Source of the DNA: UBA4742 sp002403895
GTDB taxonomy: Bacteria > Actinomycetota > Acidimicrobiia > Acidimicrobiales > Acidimicrobilacustridaceae
Direction of reading: 5' to 3'
Assembly: GCA_036823295.1 (NCBI GenBank)
Contig: DAISGD010000016.1
Location: 1 to 59,409, forward strand
DNA length: 59,409 bases
Shown here: positions 52,781-59,409 of the stretch, one piece after another
Layout: every line of letters starts with the position of its first letter
Numbering within the stretch: position 1 is the first letter of the stretch
Position numbers and translations under genes: made by a program
The notes under the pieces: generated by a model
Databases searched by the model: none
Told to the model about the DNA's origin: nothing
The model's input: the letters and a program-made list of their open reading frames with translations, nothing else

Positions 52781-53896
52781 ATGCGTGACTTCAGCGACGA
52801 TCTCGCCGCGCTGCGCAAGCGCCTCGACGAAGCCTTCGTCTACCTCCGCATCGACGAGTTGCGTCGCAACCGCCCTCAGCTCGAGACTGAGGCGTCGCGC
52901 CCTGACCTGTGGGATGACCCCGACCTGGCGCGCAAGGTGAACGGTGAGCTGGCGGCGCTCACCGAGGATCTCGAGTTGTTCGAGTCGTTGAGCGCCCGGA
53001 TCGATGATGCCGACACCCTCTACGAGTTGGCCCGCGAGGAGGGTGACGAGTCGCTCGAGCCCGAGATCGCCGATTTGATCGCGTCCATCGCCGCGACGTT
53101 CGACGAGCTCGAGCTGCGCTCGCTGTTCACCGGCGAGCACGATGAGGCCGACGCCATCTGCGAGATCCAGTCCGGTGAGGGCGGCGCCGACGCGCAGGAC
53201 TGGGCCAACATGTTGTTGCGCATGTACCTCCGGTGGGCCGAGAGCCGGGGCTTCGACGTCGAGCTGGACGAGGTTTCACCGGGTTCGGAGGCGGGTATTT
53301 CGTCAGCCACGTTCCTGGTCAAGGGTCGTCACGCCTATGGCCGGCTGCGCTCGGAGCACGGCGTGCACCGCTTGGTACGGATGTCGCCGTTTAACGCCCA
53401 AGGCAAGCGCCAGACCGCGTTCGCGGCACTGAAGGCGACCCCGTTCCTCGATGATGTCCCCGACATCGACATCGACGAGAAGGAGCTGCGGGTCGACACC
53501 TACCGGTCATCGGGTGCCGGTGGCCAGCACGTCAACGTGACCGATTCCGCGGTACGGCTGACCCACCTGCCCACCGGGGTCGTGGTCTCGTGCCAGAACG
53601 AGCGCAGTCAGCATCAGAACAAAGATCGCGCCATGCAGATCCTCAAGGCGAAGCTGGCCGAACTGCAGCGCCAGGAACGTGAGCAGGAGCTCAACGCCAT
53701 CCGAGGGGTGCAGCAGTCGGTGGGCTTCGGCAGCCAGATCCGGTCCTACGTGCTGCAGCCCTACCAGATGGTCAAGGATCTGCGCGACGAGTACGAGACC
53801 GGCAATGTCGAGGGCGTGCTGGACGGCGACCTGGACCAGTTCATGGAGGCGTACCTCCGTTGGCAACGGGGCGAAGGCGAGCCCGGCGGCACGTGA
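52781..53896 (+). CDS. prfB: Peptide chain release factor 2
   Basis: Recognises UGA/UAA and triggers peptide release; 371 residues. The stop-codon-recognition tripeptide is SPF (VRMSPFNAQGKRQT) and the catalytic motif GGQ occurs in SSGAGGQHVNVTD. The reading frame is continuous through the N-terminal region, so the programmed +1 frameshift used by many bacteria is absent. ATG 52781 follows secA by 48 bp. Confidence 0.95.
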   Translation: MRDFSDDLAALRKRLDEAFVYLRIDELRRNRPQLETEASRPDLWDDPDLARKVNGELAALTEDLELFESLSARIDDADTLYELAREEGDESLEPEIADLIASIAATFDELELRSLFTGEHDEADAICEIQSGEGGADAQDWANMLLRMYLRWAESRGFDVELDEVSPGSEAGISSATFLVKGRHAYGRLRSEHGVHRLVRMSPFNAQGKRQTAFAALKATPFLDDVPDIDIDEKELRVDTYRSSGAGGQHVNVTDSAVRLTHLPTGVVVSCQNERSQHQNKDRAMQILKAKLAELQRQEREQELNAIRGVQQSVGFGSQIRSYVLQPYQMVKDLRDEYETGNVEGVLDGDLDQFMEAYLRWQRGEGEPGGT

Positions 53897-53939
53897 CGGA
53901 TGGCTCCGTGGGGTGCCCCTGCGGGGGCTGGGCCACTAG

Positions 53940-53945
53940 TAACCT
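53940..53945 (+). promoter_or_regulatory. -10 box of ftsEX (TAACCT)
   Basis: TAACCT followed by 9 nt and ATG 53955. Confidence 0.45.
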
Positions 53946-53954
53946 GATCGCAAC

Positions 53955-54632
53955 ATGATTCGCCTCGAACACGTAACCAAGACCTACAAGGGCGAGCATG
54001 CCGCGCTCCGGGACGCCAACGTCGACATCCAGAAGGGTGAATTCGTCTTCCTGGTCGGCCCGTCGGGCTCCGGCAAGTCGACCTTCATCCGCCTCCTGAA
54101 CAAGGAGGAGACGCCAGAGCTGGGCCGCATCTTCGTTGCCGGCAAGGACATCGGTGAACTCTCCAGCTGGAAGGTGCCCTTCCTGCGTCGCAACATCGGA
54201 TGCGTCTTCCAGGACTTCAAGCTGCTGTCCAACAAGACGGTGTCGGAGAACGTGGCGTTCGCCCTCGAGGTGATCGGCCGGCCCCGCCAGGTGATCCATA
54301 CGCAGGTTCCGGCCATCCTCGACCTGGTCGGGCTCGCCCACAAGGCGGAGAGCCTGCCCACCGAGCTCTCTGGCGGCGAGCAGCAGCGGGTGTCCATCGC
54401 TCGGGCGTTCGTGAACCGGCCCCTGATCCTGATGGCCGATGAGCCCACAGGGAACCTCGACCCGGCCACCTCGGTCGGCATCATGCGGCTGTTGGACCGC
54501 ATCAACAAGACGGGCACCACCGTCGTCATGGCCACCCACGACCGCGGCATCGTCGACACGATGCGTCGCCGCGTCATCGAACTCGACCGCGGCGCCATCG
54601 TGCGTGACCAGGCCCGCGGCGTCTACGAGTAG
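53955..54632 (+). CDS. ftsE: Cell division ATP-binding protein FtsE
   Basis: ABC ATPase that works with FtsX to activate septal peptidoglycan hydrolases; 225 residues. Walker A GPSGSGKST, Q-loop CVFQDFKLL, signature LSGGEQQRVSIARA, Walker B LILMADEPTGNLD. It starts IRLEHVTKTYKGEHAALRD, typical for FtsE. ftsX follows 9 bp later. The NlpC/P60 protein encoded at 57.7 kb could be a target of this complex (RipC/RipA-type relation in mycobacteria; inference). Confidence 0.95.
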   Translation: MIRLEHVTKTYKGEHAALRDANVDIQKGEFVFLVGPSGSGKSTFIRLLNKEETPELGRIFVAGKDIGELSSWKVPFLRRNIGCVFQDFKLLSNKTVSENVAFALEVIGRPRQVIHTQVPAILDLVGLAHKAESLPTELSGGEQQRVSIARAFVNRPLILMADEPTGNLDPATSVGIMRLLDRINKTGTTVVMATHDRGIVDTMRRRVIELDRGAIVRDQARGVYE

Positions 54633-54641
54633 GACGTTCCC

Positions 54642-55535
54642 GTGCCCAAGATCGATTACGTCGTCCGCGAGACCACGTCCAACCTGGCCCGCAACTTCAC
54701 CATCACGCTGGCCTCGATCATGACGGTGGTGGTGTCGCTGTCATTGGTGGGGGCATCGCTCATGTTGCGCCAGGGTGTGCAGAACGCTACCAAGCGCTGG
54801 CAGGGCGGTATCGAGTTCGTGGTGTTCATGAAGGCCGACGCCCCCCCGGAGCAGATCGAAGCGGTGGGCAAGAGCCTCGACGAGAACCCCGAGATCGAGC
54901 GCAAGGCCTACTTCGACCAGAACGCCTCGTACGAGGAGTTCAAGCAGCTGTTCGCCCAGACGCCCGAGATGGTCAGCAGCGTGACCGCCAAGGACCTGCC
55001 GCCGTCGTTCCGGGTCGTTCCGGTGGACAAGGACGCCAAGGTGGTGGAGGACCTGGGCAAGGAGTACCGCACCAAGCCCGGAGTCAAGGACGTGGCCTTC
55101 GCCTCGGCCACCATCAGGGCGGTGCAAGAGCTGTCGCAACGCTTCACGGTCGGGATCTTCTTCATCGCCGCTTTCTTGTTGGCCGCCGCCATCCTGCTGG
55201 TGCTCAACACGATCCGGATGGCCATGTTCGCCCGCCGGCGGGAGATCGAGGTGATGAAGCTGGTCGGCGCCACCAACTGGTTCATCCGGGTGCCGTTCAT
55301 GCTCGAGGGTCTCGTCCAGGGGCTCATCGGCGCGGTGGTGGCCATCACGTCGCTGGTGGTCTTTAAGCCCTTTTTCGAGCGATGGCTTCCCAACCCTCAG
55401 GACTTCCCGCTGGTGAGCGGGTTCGTCCTGTCGGGGTCTGAGCTGGCCCTCATCTACATCCTGATGGGGATCACGGGTTGTGCCGTGGGCGCTATCGGCG
55501 CCGGCATCGCCGTCACCCGCTTCCTCGACGTCTGA
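54642..55535 (+). CDS. ftsX: Cell division permease-like protein FtsX
   Basis: 297 residues: N-terminal helix (SIMTVVVSLSLVGASLMLRQ), a large extracytoplasmic domain (about 45-165, with DAPPEQIEAVGKSL and FRVVPVDKDAKVVEDLG), then three more helices including RRREIEVMKLVGATNWFIRV, the coupling-helix region. Four helices is the FtsX arrangement. The extracytoplasmic domain is the part that contacts wall hydrolases. Start GTG 54642. Confidence 0.94.
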   Translation: MPKIDYVVRETTSNLARNFTITLASIMTVVVSLSLVGASLMLRQGVQNATKRWQGGIEFVVFMKADAPPEQIEAVGKSLDENPEIERKAYFDQNASYEEFKQLFAQTPEMVSSVTAKDLPPSFRVVPVDKDAKVVEDLGKEYRTKPGVKDVAFASATIRAVQELSQRFTVGIFFIAAFLLAAAILLVLNTIRMAMFARRREIEVMKLVGATNWFIRVPFMLEGLVQGLIGAVVAITSLVVFKPFFERWLPNPQDFPLVSGFVLSGSELALIYILMGITGCAVGAIGAGIAVTRFLDV

Positions 55536-55559
55536 CGTTCCCGGCGATCCGCGGAACGT
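55535..55559 (+). terminator. Strong hairpin directly after ftsX, without T-run
   Basis: ACGTTCC ... GGAACGT are perfect 7-bp arms, extended inward by CGG/CCG with one bulged C around the loop CGAT. A second small hairpin CCACC-GATTT-GGTGG follows at 55572-55586. There is no T-run, so it is more likely a processing or pausing structure or a Rho-assisted terminator. Confidence 0.5.
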
Positions 55560-55613
55560 GAGAGCTGTTGACCACCGATTTGGTGGCTGAGCGTTCTCCA
55601 GTCCGGCTGCGGG

Positions 55614-55619
55614 TAGGTT
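55614..55619 (+). promoter_or_regulatory. Candidate -10 box of the enoyl-CoA hydratase gene (TAGGTT)
   Basis: TAGGTT 34 nt before ATG 55654, leaving a short leader that contains GGGGGAGCG. Confidence 0.35.
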
Positions 55620-55653
55620 CCTGGCCACATCCAGACGGGGGAGCGCGACGCTG

Positions 55654-56514
55654 ATGGACTACACCGAGATCGTCTACGAAGTTGCTGATCGGGTGGCTGT
55701 GATCACGTTGGACCGCCCCGAGCGGATGAACGCCTTCACCCCCACGATGATGCGCGAGATGATCGACGTCTTCGATCAGGTGGATGCCGACGACGACGTG
55801 AGGGCGGTGATCGTCACCGGGCGGGGGCGTGCCTTCTGCGCCGGTGCGGATCTCGGGCTGGGCGGCGAGACGTTCGACGCGTCAACCACCAGTGGACGGG
55901 AGGTCCGCTCCGCCCCACGGGATGGGGGCGGCCTGCTCACGCTGCGTATCTTCGAGTGCACCAAACCCGTCATCGCCGCCATGAACGGCTCCGCGGTTGG
56001 CATCGGCGTGACCATGACGCTTCCCATGGACATCCGGGTGCTGTCCACCGAGGCGAAGGTCGGGTTCGTCTTCGCTAGCCGGGGGATCGTGCCCGAGGCG
56101 GCGTCGAGCTGGTTCCTTCCCCGCGTGGTGGGCATCAACCAGGCCCTCGAGTGGTGCCTGACCGCTCGCGTGTTCGGCGCCGAAGAGGCCCTAGCCGGCG
56201 GACTGGTTCGCAGTATTCATCCGGCCGACGAGGTGCTGGCTGTGGCCCAGGGCCTGGCCGCGGAGATCGCCCAGCATGCCGCGCCGGTGTCGGCGGCGCT
56301 GACTCGCCAGATGCTGTGGCGCATGCTCGGCGCCGACCATCCCATGGAGGCCCACAAGATCGACTCCCGGGGGGTGTTCGACACCGGTCGCATGGCCGAT
56401 GCCCGTGAGGGAGTTGTCTCCTTCCTCGAGAAGCGTCCGCCGGAATGGACCCTCAACCCCAGTCAGGACATGCCCGAGTGGTTCCCCTGGTGGGAAGAGC
56501 GCCGCTACGAGTGA
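55654..56514 (+). CDS. Enoyl-CoA hydratase/isomerase family protein
   Basis: Crotonase-fold protein, 286 residues: VITLDRPERMNAFTPTMM, the oxyanion-hole segments GRAFCAGADLGLGG and NGSAVGIGVTMTLPMDIRV, and the catalytic-region FVFASRGIVPEAASSWFLPR with a Glu in the usual place. Members hydrate or isomerise acyl-CoAs; specificity is not inferable. It stands alone between ftsX and the BI-1 gene. Confidence 0.9.
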   Translation: MDYTEIVYEVADRVAVITLDRPERMNAFTPTMMREMIDVFDQVDADDDVRAVIVTGRGRAFCAGADLGLGGETFDASTTSGREVRSAPRDGGGLLTLRIFECTKPVIAAMNGSAVGIGVTMTLPMDIRVLSTEAKVGFVFASRGIVPEAASSWFLPRVVGINQALEWCLTARVFGAEEALAGGLVRSIHPADEVLAVAQGLAAEIAQHAAPVSAALTRQMLWRMLGADHPMEAHKIDSRGVFDTGRMADAREGVVSFLEKRPPEWTLNPSQDMPEWFPWWEERRYE

Positions 56515-56640
56515 GCGACCACGGCGGCACGACCGGCATCGAGGGCCAATGACCGAGCGGCATCCACCGACCGGGTTCCCCGACGTCGTTTCCTCACCCG
56601 CCTGCGGCCGGGGCGTCACGGAACGACATGATCAGACCGG

Positions 56641-56646
56641 TATTCT
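56641..56646 (+). promoter_or_regulatory. Candidate -10 box of the BI-1 gene (TATTCT)
   Basis: TATTCT about 75 nt before ATG 56721 in a 206-bp gap; GAGAGGC just upstream of the ATG serves as ribosome-binding site. Confidence 0.4.
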
Positions 56647-56720
56647 TGGCCTGTTCGCTGGCGAGGCCTGGCTGAACGGGTGGTCCCGCCTCACTTCTGA
56701 CCCCAACCGAGAGGCACCTC

Positions 56721-57626
56721 ATGGCATTGCGCAGTCCGGCATTGAACGGGTCGGTCTTCCAAAAGGAGATCGACGAAACCGACGGCACCAAGGCTGGCTG
56801 GGCTGCCCCAGAGACTGGTGCCACGGCGACGGCAGGCGCCACGGCGACGGTGGCCACCACCCAGGCCGGTGCCAGCGAACTTCGCGCTCCCGCCCACGTC
56901 GTGGGCAAGACGATGACCCTCTTCGGGACGTTCACCGCCACCCTGGTCATGTTCGTCTTTCTCCTAGGCGCCGGGGTCTACGGCTGGAACGCCGTCACCC
57001 AGACCAAGGTGCAGGTGCCCGACCCCAGCACCATTGGCGGGACGATGACCCAGGTCTCGACGAACTTCCCGTCCTGGATCTACATTTCCCTGTTCGTCGC
57101 CTTCGGTCTGGCCATGGTGACGATCTTCAAGCCCAAGCTCGCCCGCATCACCGGACTGCTCTACGCCATGGCGGAGGGAATCGCCCTTGGCGCCATCTCT
57201 CACGCCTTCAACATCCAATATGACGGCATCGTGTTGCAGGCGGTGCTGGCGACCCTGGCCGTGTTCGTGTCGGTGCTGTTCCTCTATGCCACCCGAATCG
57301 TGCGCGTCACCAAGCGATTCACCCGGATCATCATCGGGGCGATGATGGGCATCCTCGTGCTCTACCTGGGCTCAGCCATTGCCCGCCTGTTCGGGGTCGA
57401 CCTGGCGTTCTACAACAAGCCCACGCCGCTCGGCATCGGCATCAGCCTGCTGATCGTCGGTGTCGCCGCCTTCTCGCTGATGATCGATTTCGACTTCATC
57501 GAGTCCGCCGTCGCCGCCCAGGCGCCCCGCTACATGGAGTGGTACGCCGGCTTCGGCCTGATGCTCGGCCTGGTGTGGCTCTACCTCGAGATCCTGCGCC
57601 TGCTGGCCCTGCTGCGGGGCCGATGA
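56721..57626 (+). CDS. Bax inhibitor-1/YccA family membrane protein
   Basis: 301 residues: a 60-residue Ala/Thr-rich N-terminus followed by seven hydrophobic helices. Family features are YAMAEGIALGAISHAFNIQYDGIVLQA, FLYATRIVRVTKRFTRIIIG and FDFIESAVAAQAPRYMEWYAGFGLM, with the paired Asp of the pH-sensing latch in the last helices (DFDFIE). Bacterial homologues leak calcium in a pH-dependent way; the cellular role is unclear. Confidence 0.9.
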   Translation: MALRSPALNGSVFQKEIDETDGTKAGWAAPETGATATAGATATVATTQAGASELRAPAHVVGKTMTLFGTFTATLVMFVFLLGAGVYGWNAVTQTKVQVPDPSTIGGTMTQVSTNFPSWIYISLFVAFGLAMVTIFKPKLARITGLLYAMAEGIALGAISHAFNIQYDGIVLQAVLATLAVFVSVLFLYATRIVRVTKRFTRIIIGAMMGILVLYLGSAIARLFGVDLAFYNKPTPLGIGISLLIVGVAAFSLMIDFDFIESAVAAQAPRYMEWYAGFGLMLGLVWLYLEILRLLALLRGR

Positions 57627-57672
57627 GCCCAAGCCCCATGTGAGAAGGGTCGAGATCCTTCAGCGCAGGGCG

Positions 57673-57678
57673 TAGAGT
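57673..57678 (+). promoter_or_regulatory. Candidate -10 box of the NlpC/P60 gene (TAGAGT)
   Basis: TAGAGT 17 nt before ATG 57696. An out-of-frame ATG at 57689 opens a 14-codon ORF that overlaps the start region. Confidence 0.35.
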
Positions 57679-57695
57679 GCCGACGAGTATGACGA

Positions 57696-58847
57696 ATGGG
57701 TTGCGAAGCGGTGCTGTCGATCTGCGAGCGTAGGACCTCCGGTAGGGCTGGCCTGGTCCGTCGCGCCCGCATGGTGGTCGCTGTCGCCCTCGTGGCCGGT
57801 CTGGCGTCGGCCGTCTTGCCGTCGCCGGCCCAGGGCGATGAGGTCATCGACAAGGTGCGCGAAGGCCAGGAGATCGCCGACCACCTCGACCAGCTCAACC
57901 TCAGGCTCGACGAGCTGACTGGACAGCAGGAGCTAGCGCGCCACCAACTCGAGGACGCCAAGACGGTGGCCGCCGATGCCCAGGCCCGCCTCGATGCGGC
58001 CAACGCCGACCTCCTCGGCCATCAAAAGGAGCTGGCCCGCTTCTCCGTCGAGGCCTACATCAGCGGGGGAGGCTCGGCCCGGGTGGACAGCCTCTTGAGC
58101 TCGCCGACCCCCTCGGCCGAGGTGGCGGCCGGCTACATCAACACGGTGGGTGAGAAGCGCCAGCAACTCATCGACGAGCTGGCGTCGACCCGCAATCGCA
58201 TCGACAGCGAGGCCGAGCATCTCTCCCTGGCCCAAGACGATGCCCAGCGGCTGGCCGACCAGGTCGACCAGGCCAGCAACGACACGGACGCGGCGCTGGC
58301 CGAACAGAAGCAGCTTCAGGACAAGGTGACGGGCGAACTGGTGGCCCTGGTGACCACCGAACAGGAGCGGTTGGCCCAGCAGGCGGCCGAAGCCGGCCAG
58401 TCCCAATCGGTGGCCAACGACTCGTCGGTGACGGGCAAAGTCCCGCCCCAACATCCCCACGCCGCTGATGTGGTGAAGTTCGCTCTGTCGAAGCTGGGCG
58501 CCCCCTACATCTGGGCCGCGGCGGGACCAGACACGTTCGACTGCTCAGGCCTCATCTTGTGGGCCTGGAGCCAGGCCGGGGTGCCCCTCGACCACTACAC
58601 CGGGTTCCAGTACGCCCAAACCACCCACATCGCCGTGGCCGACCTGCTCCCGGGCGACCTGGTGTTCTTCTGGGGCGCGGGCGAGACCGGCGACCCGGGC
58701 CACGTCGGGCTCTACATCGGCGACGGGCTGATGGTGCACGCCCCCCATGCGGGCGGCAACGTCATGCTCAGCTCGATCTACTACTGGCCGTCGGGCACGT
58801 TCTCGGCTTCACGGGTCGTTGACCCCGCCAGTCCTCCCGCCCCGTGA
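57696..58847 (+). CDS. NlpC/P60 family peptidoglycan endopeptidase (RipA/RipC-like)
   Basis: 383 residues: signal peptide (basic RRAR, hydrophobic MVVAVALVAGLASAV, cleavage likely after SPAQG), a long coiled coil (about residues 50-230) like the autoinhibitory part of PcsB/RipC, a linker, and a C-terminal NlpC/P60 domain with catalytic Cys in DTFDCSGLILWA and His in DPGHVGLYIGDG, followed by VHAPHAG. It cuts stem peptides during cell separation. The coiled coil is the part that FtsX recognises in other bacteria, and ftsEX is 2 kb upstream, so a functional link is plausible. Confidence 0.92.
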   Translation: MGCEAVLSICERRTSGRAGLVRRARMVVAVALVAGLASAVLPSPAQGDEVIDKVREGQEIADHLDQLNLRLDELTGQQELARHQLEDAKTVAADAQARLDAANADLLGHQKELARFSVEAYISGGGSARVDSLLSSPTPSAEVAAGYINTVGEKRQQLIDELASTRNRIDSEAEHLSLAQDDAQRLADQVDQASNDTDAALAEQKQLQDKVTGELVALVTTEQERLAQQAAEAGQSQSVANDSSVTGKVPPQHPHAADVVKFALSKLGAPYIWAAAGPDTFDCSGLILWAWSQAGVPLDHYTGFQYAQTTHIAVADLLPGDLVFFWGAGETGDPGHVGLYIGDGLMVHAPHAGGNVMLSSIYYWPSGTFSASRVVDPASPPAP

Positions 58848-58904
58848 TCGACCACTGATCGACCGGCGGCCTGGGCCTTCCGGCGGCGGAGCGGGAGGCG
58901 TACG

Positions 58905-58934
58905 CTCGGGGTACAACAGCTCGGGGTACAACAG
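58905..58934 (+). repeat. Two tandem copies of a 15-bp repeat upstream of the Usp-like gene
   Basis: CTCGGGGTACAACAG occurs twice without a gap (58905-58919 and 58920-58934), 18 bp before ATG 58953. Position suits an operator or spacing element of the promoter. Confidence 0.75.
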
Positions 58935-58952
58935 GTAGTGAAGGAGGACTCG

Positions 58953-59378
58953 ATGCGTCGACACCTCGTCGTAGCCCACCAGACGCTCGGCAGCGCAGAG
59001 CTGCACGACGTGCTGCGTGATCGGTTGGCCCAGGGGCCCAGCTCGTTCCATCTCGTGGTGCCGTTCCTCCACGGTGGGACGGGGGCGCTATGGGCCGAGG
59101 GCGAGGCGCGCCATCTGGCCGCCGAGCACCTCGAGGAGGCCCGGATGCGTTTCACCGCCGAAGGATTCCCGGTCACCGGTGAGGTGGGGGACGCCAACCC
59201 GGTGTTGGCCGTGTCCGACGTCATGATCCGTGAGGGCGACGACACCTTCGACGAGATCATCATCTCCACGCTTCCGCTGGGGATCTCGAAGTGGATCCAC
59301 ATGGACGTGCCCGCCCGGGTGATGCGATCCACGACGAAGCCGGTCACCCACGTCGTGGCGGTGCACGCCAACGCGTGA
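58953..59378 (+). CDS. Universal-stress-protein-like (UspA fold) hypothetical protein
   Basis: 141 residues: RRHLVVAHQTLGSAEL, an internal helix AEGEARHLAAEHLEEARMRF and DDTFDEIIISTLPLGISKW fit a Rossmann-like alpha/beta domain resembling UspA, though the ATP-binding G-x2-G-x9-G motif is not evident. ATG 58953 is preceded by AAGGAGG at a spacing of 6; GTG 58938 is less likely. Function unknown. Confidence 0.65.
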   Translation: MRRHLVVAHQTLGSAELHDVLRDRLAQGPSSFHLVVPFLHGGTGALWAEGEARHLAAEHLEEARMRFTAEGFPVTGEVGDANPVLAVSDVMIREGDDTFDEIIISTLPLGISKWIHMDVPARVMRSTTKPVTHVVAVHANA

Positions 59379-59409
59379 GTAGTTGGCCGGCTGACACCTG
59401 GCGACCGGA

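Noticed and set aside
52781..52900. Programmed +1 frameshift in prfB
   Set aside because: The frame is continuous from ATG 52781 with no internal TGA.

Overview
The window is a GC-rich chromosome segment from an actinobacterium, most likely of class Acidimicrobiia (inference). The signs are strong GC3 bias, coenzyme F420 genes (cofD, cofE), actinobacterial families DUF5719 and DUF3499, an LpdA-type quinone reductase without the usual redox disulfide, and many genes that begin 6-9 nt after a TANNNT -10 box, which implies leaderless transcripts. No rRNA, tRNA or CRISPR was recognised. Ten Ns (30785-30794) mark an assembly gap inside one gene.

Layout. 1-11.2 kb is mostly metabolic: 5' end of methylmalonyl-CoA mutase, FetAB-type metal exporter, LpdA-like flavoprotein, RDD protein, a DUF559/AbiEi-type gene flanked by inverted and tandem repeats, biotin-dependent acyl-CoA carboxylase alpha chain with divergent birA, pabC-pabB, and an acyl-CoA dehydrogenase. 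11.2-35.5 kb is a cell-surface polysaccharide region: an LCP ligase, UDP-glucose dehydrogenase (with an intein) and UDP-xylose synthase, GDP-fucose synthase, four GT4 glycosyltransferases, a sugar-1-phosphate nucleotidyltransferase, a GalE-like epimerase, GDP-mannose dehydratase (with a second, different intein), a GDP-rhamnose-type reductase, a large GT2/membrane protein and DUF5719, with cofE-cofD in the middle. 35.5-49 kb holds ftsH, DUF3499, a CPBP protease, a 950-aa membrane protein with a polyprenyl-phosphate-type GT2, manB, Trm112, phosphoglucose/phosphomannose isomerase, a NYN-domain gene behind an apparent attenuator, ahcY, comF, a FlgM-like protein, hpf and a response regulator with a pseudo-receiver. 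49-59.4 kb is core machinery (secA, prfB, ftsE, ftsX), then an enoyl-CoA hydratase, a BI-1 protein, an NlpC/P60 endopeptidase and a Usp-like protein.

How it works together. ManB, the isomerase and the nucleotidyltransferase can supply GDP-mannose; Gmd makes GDP-4-keto-6-deoxymannose, which Fcl and the Rmd-like reductase can turn into GDP-L-fucose and GDP-D-rhamnose; Ugd and Uxs make UDP-glucuronate and UDP-xylose. The GT4/GT2 enzymes and the LCP protein would assemble the glycan and attach it to the wall. Gene order from LCP to secA resembles, from memory, the cpsA-wbbL-manC-fbiAB-pmmA-sahH-secA1 stretch of Mycobacterium tuberculosis, with extra sugar genes inserted.

Most notable: two unrelated inteins in two nucleotide-sugar enzymes about 10 kb apart, each with a short stretch of unusual codons against one splice junction; a DUF559 gene bounded by inverted repeats and next to 82-bp hairpin repeats; and a 24-codon upstream ORF that runs through a terminator hairpin and overlaps the start of a NYN-domain gene.
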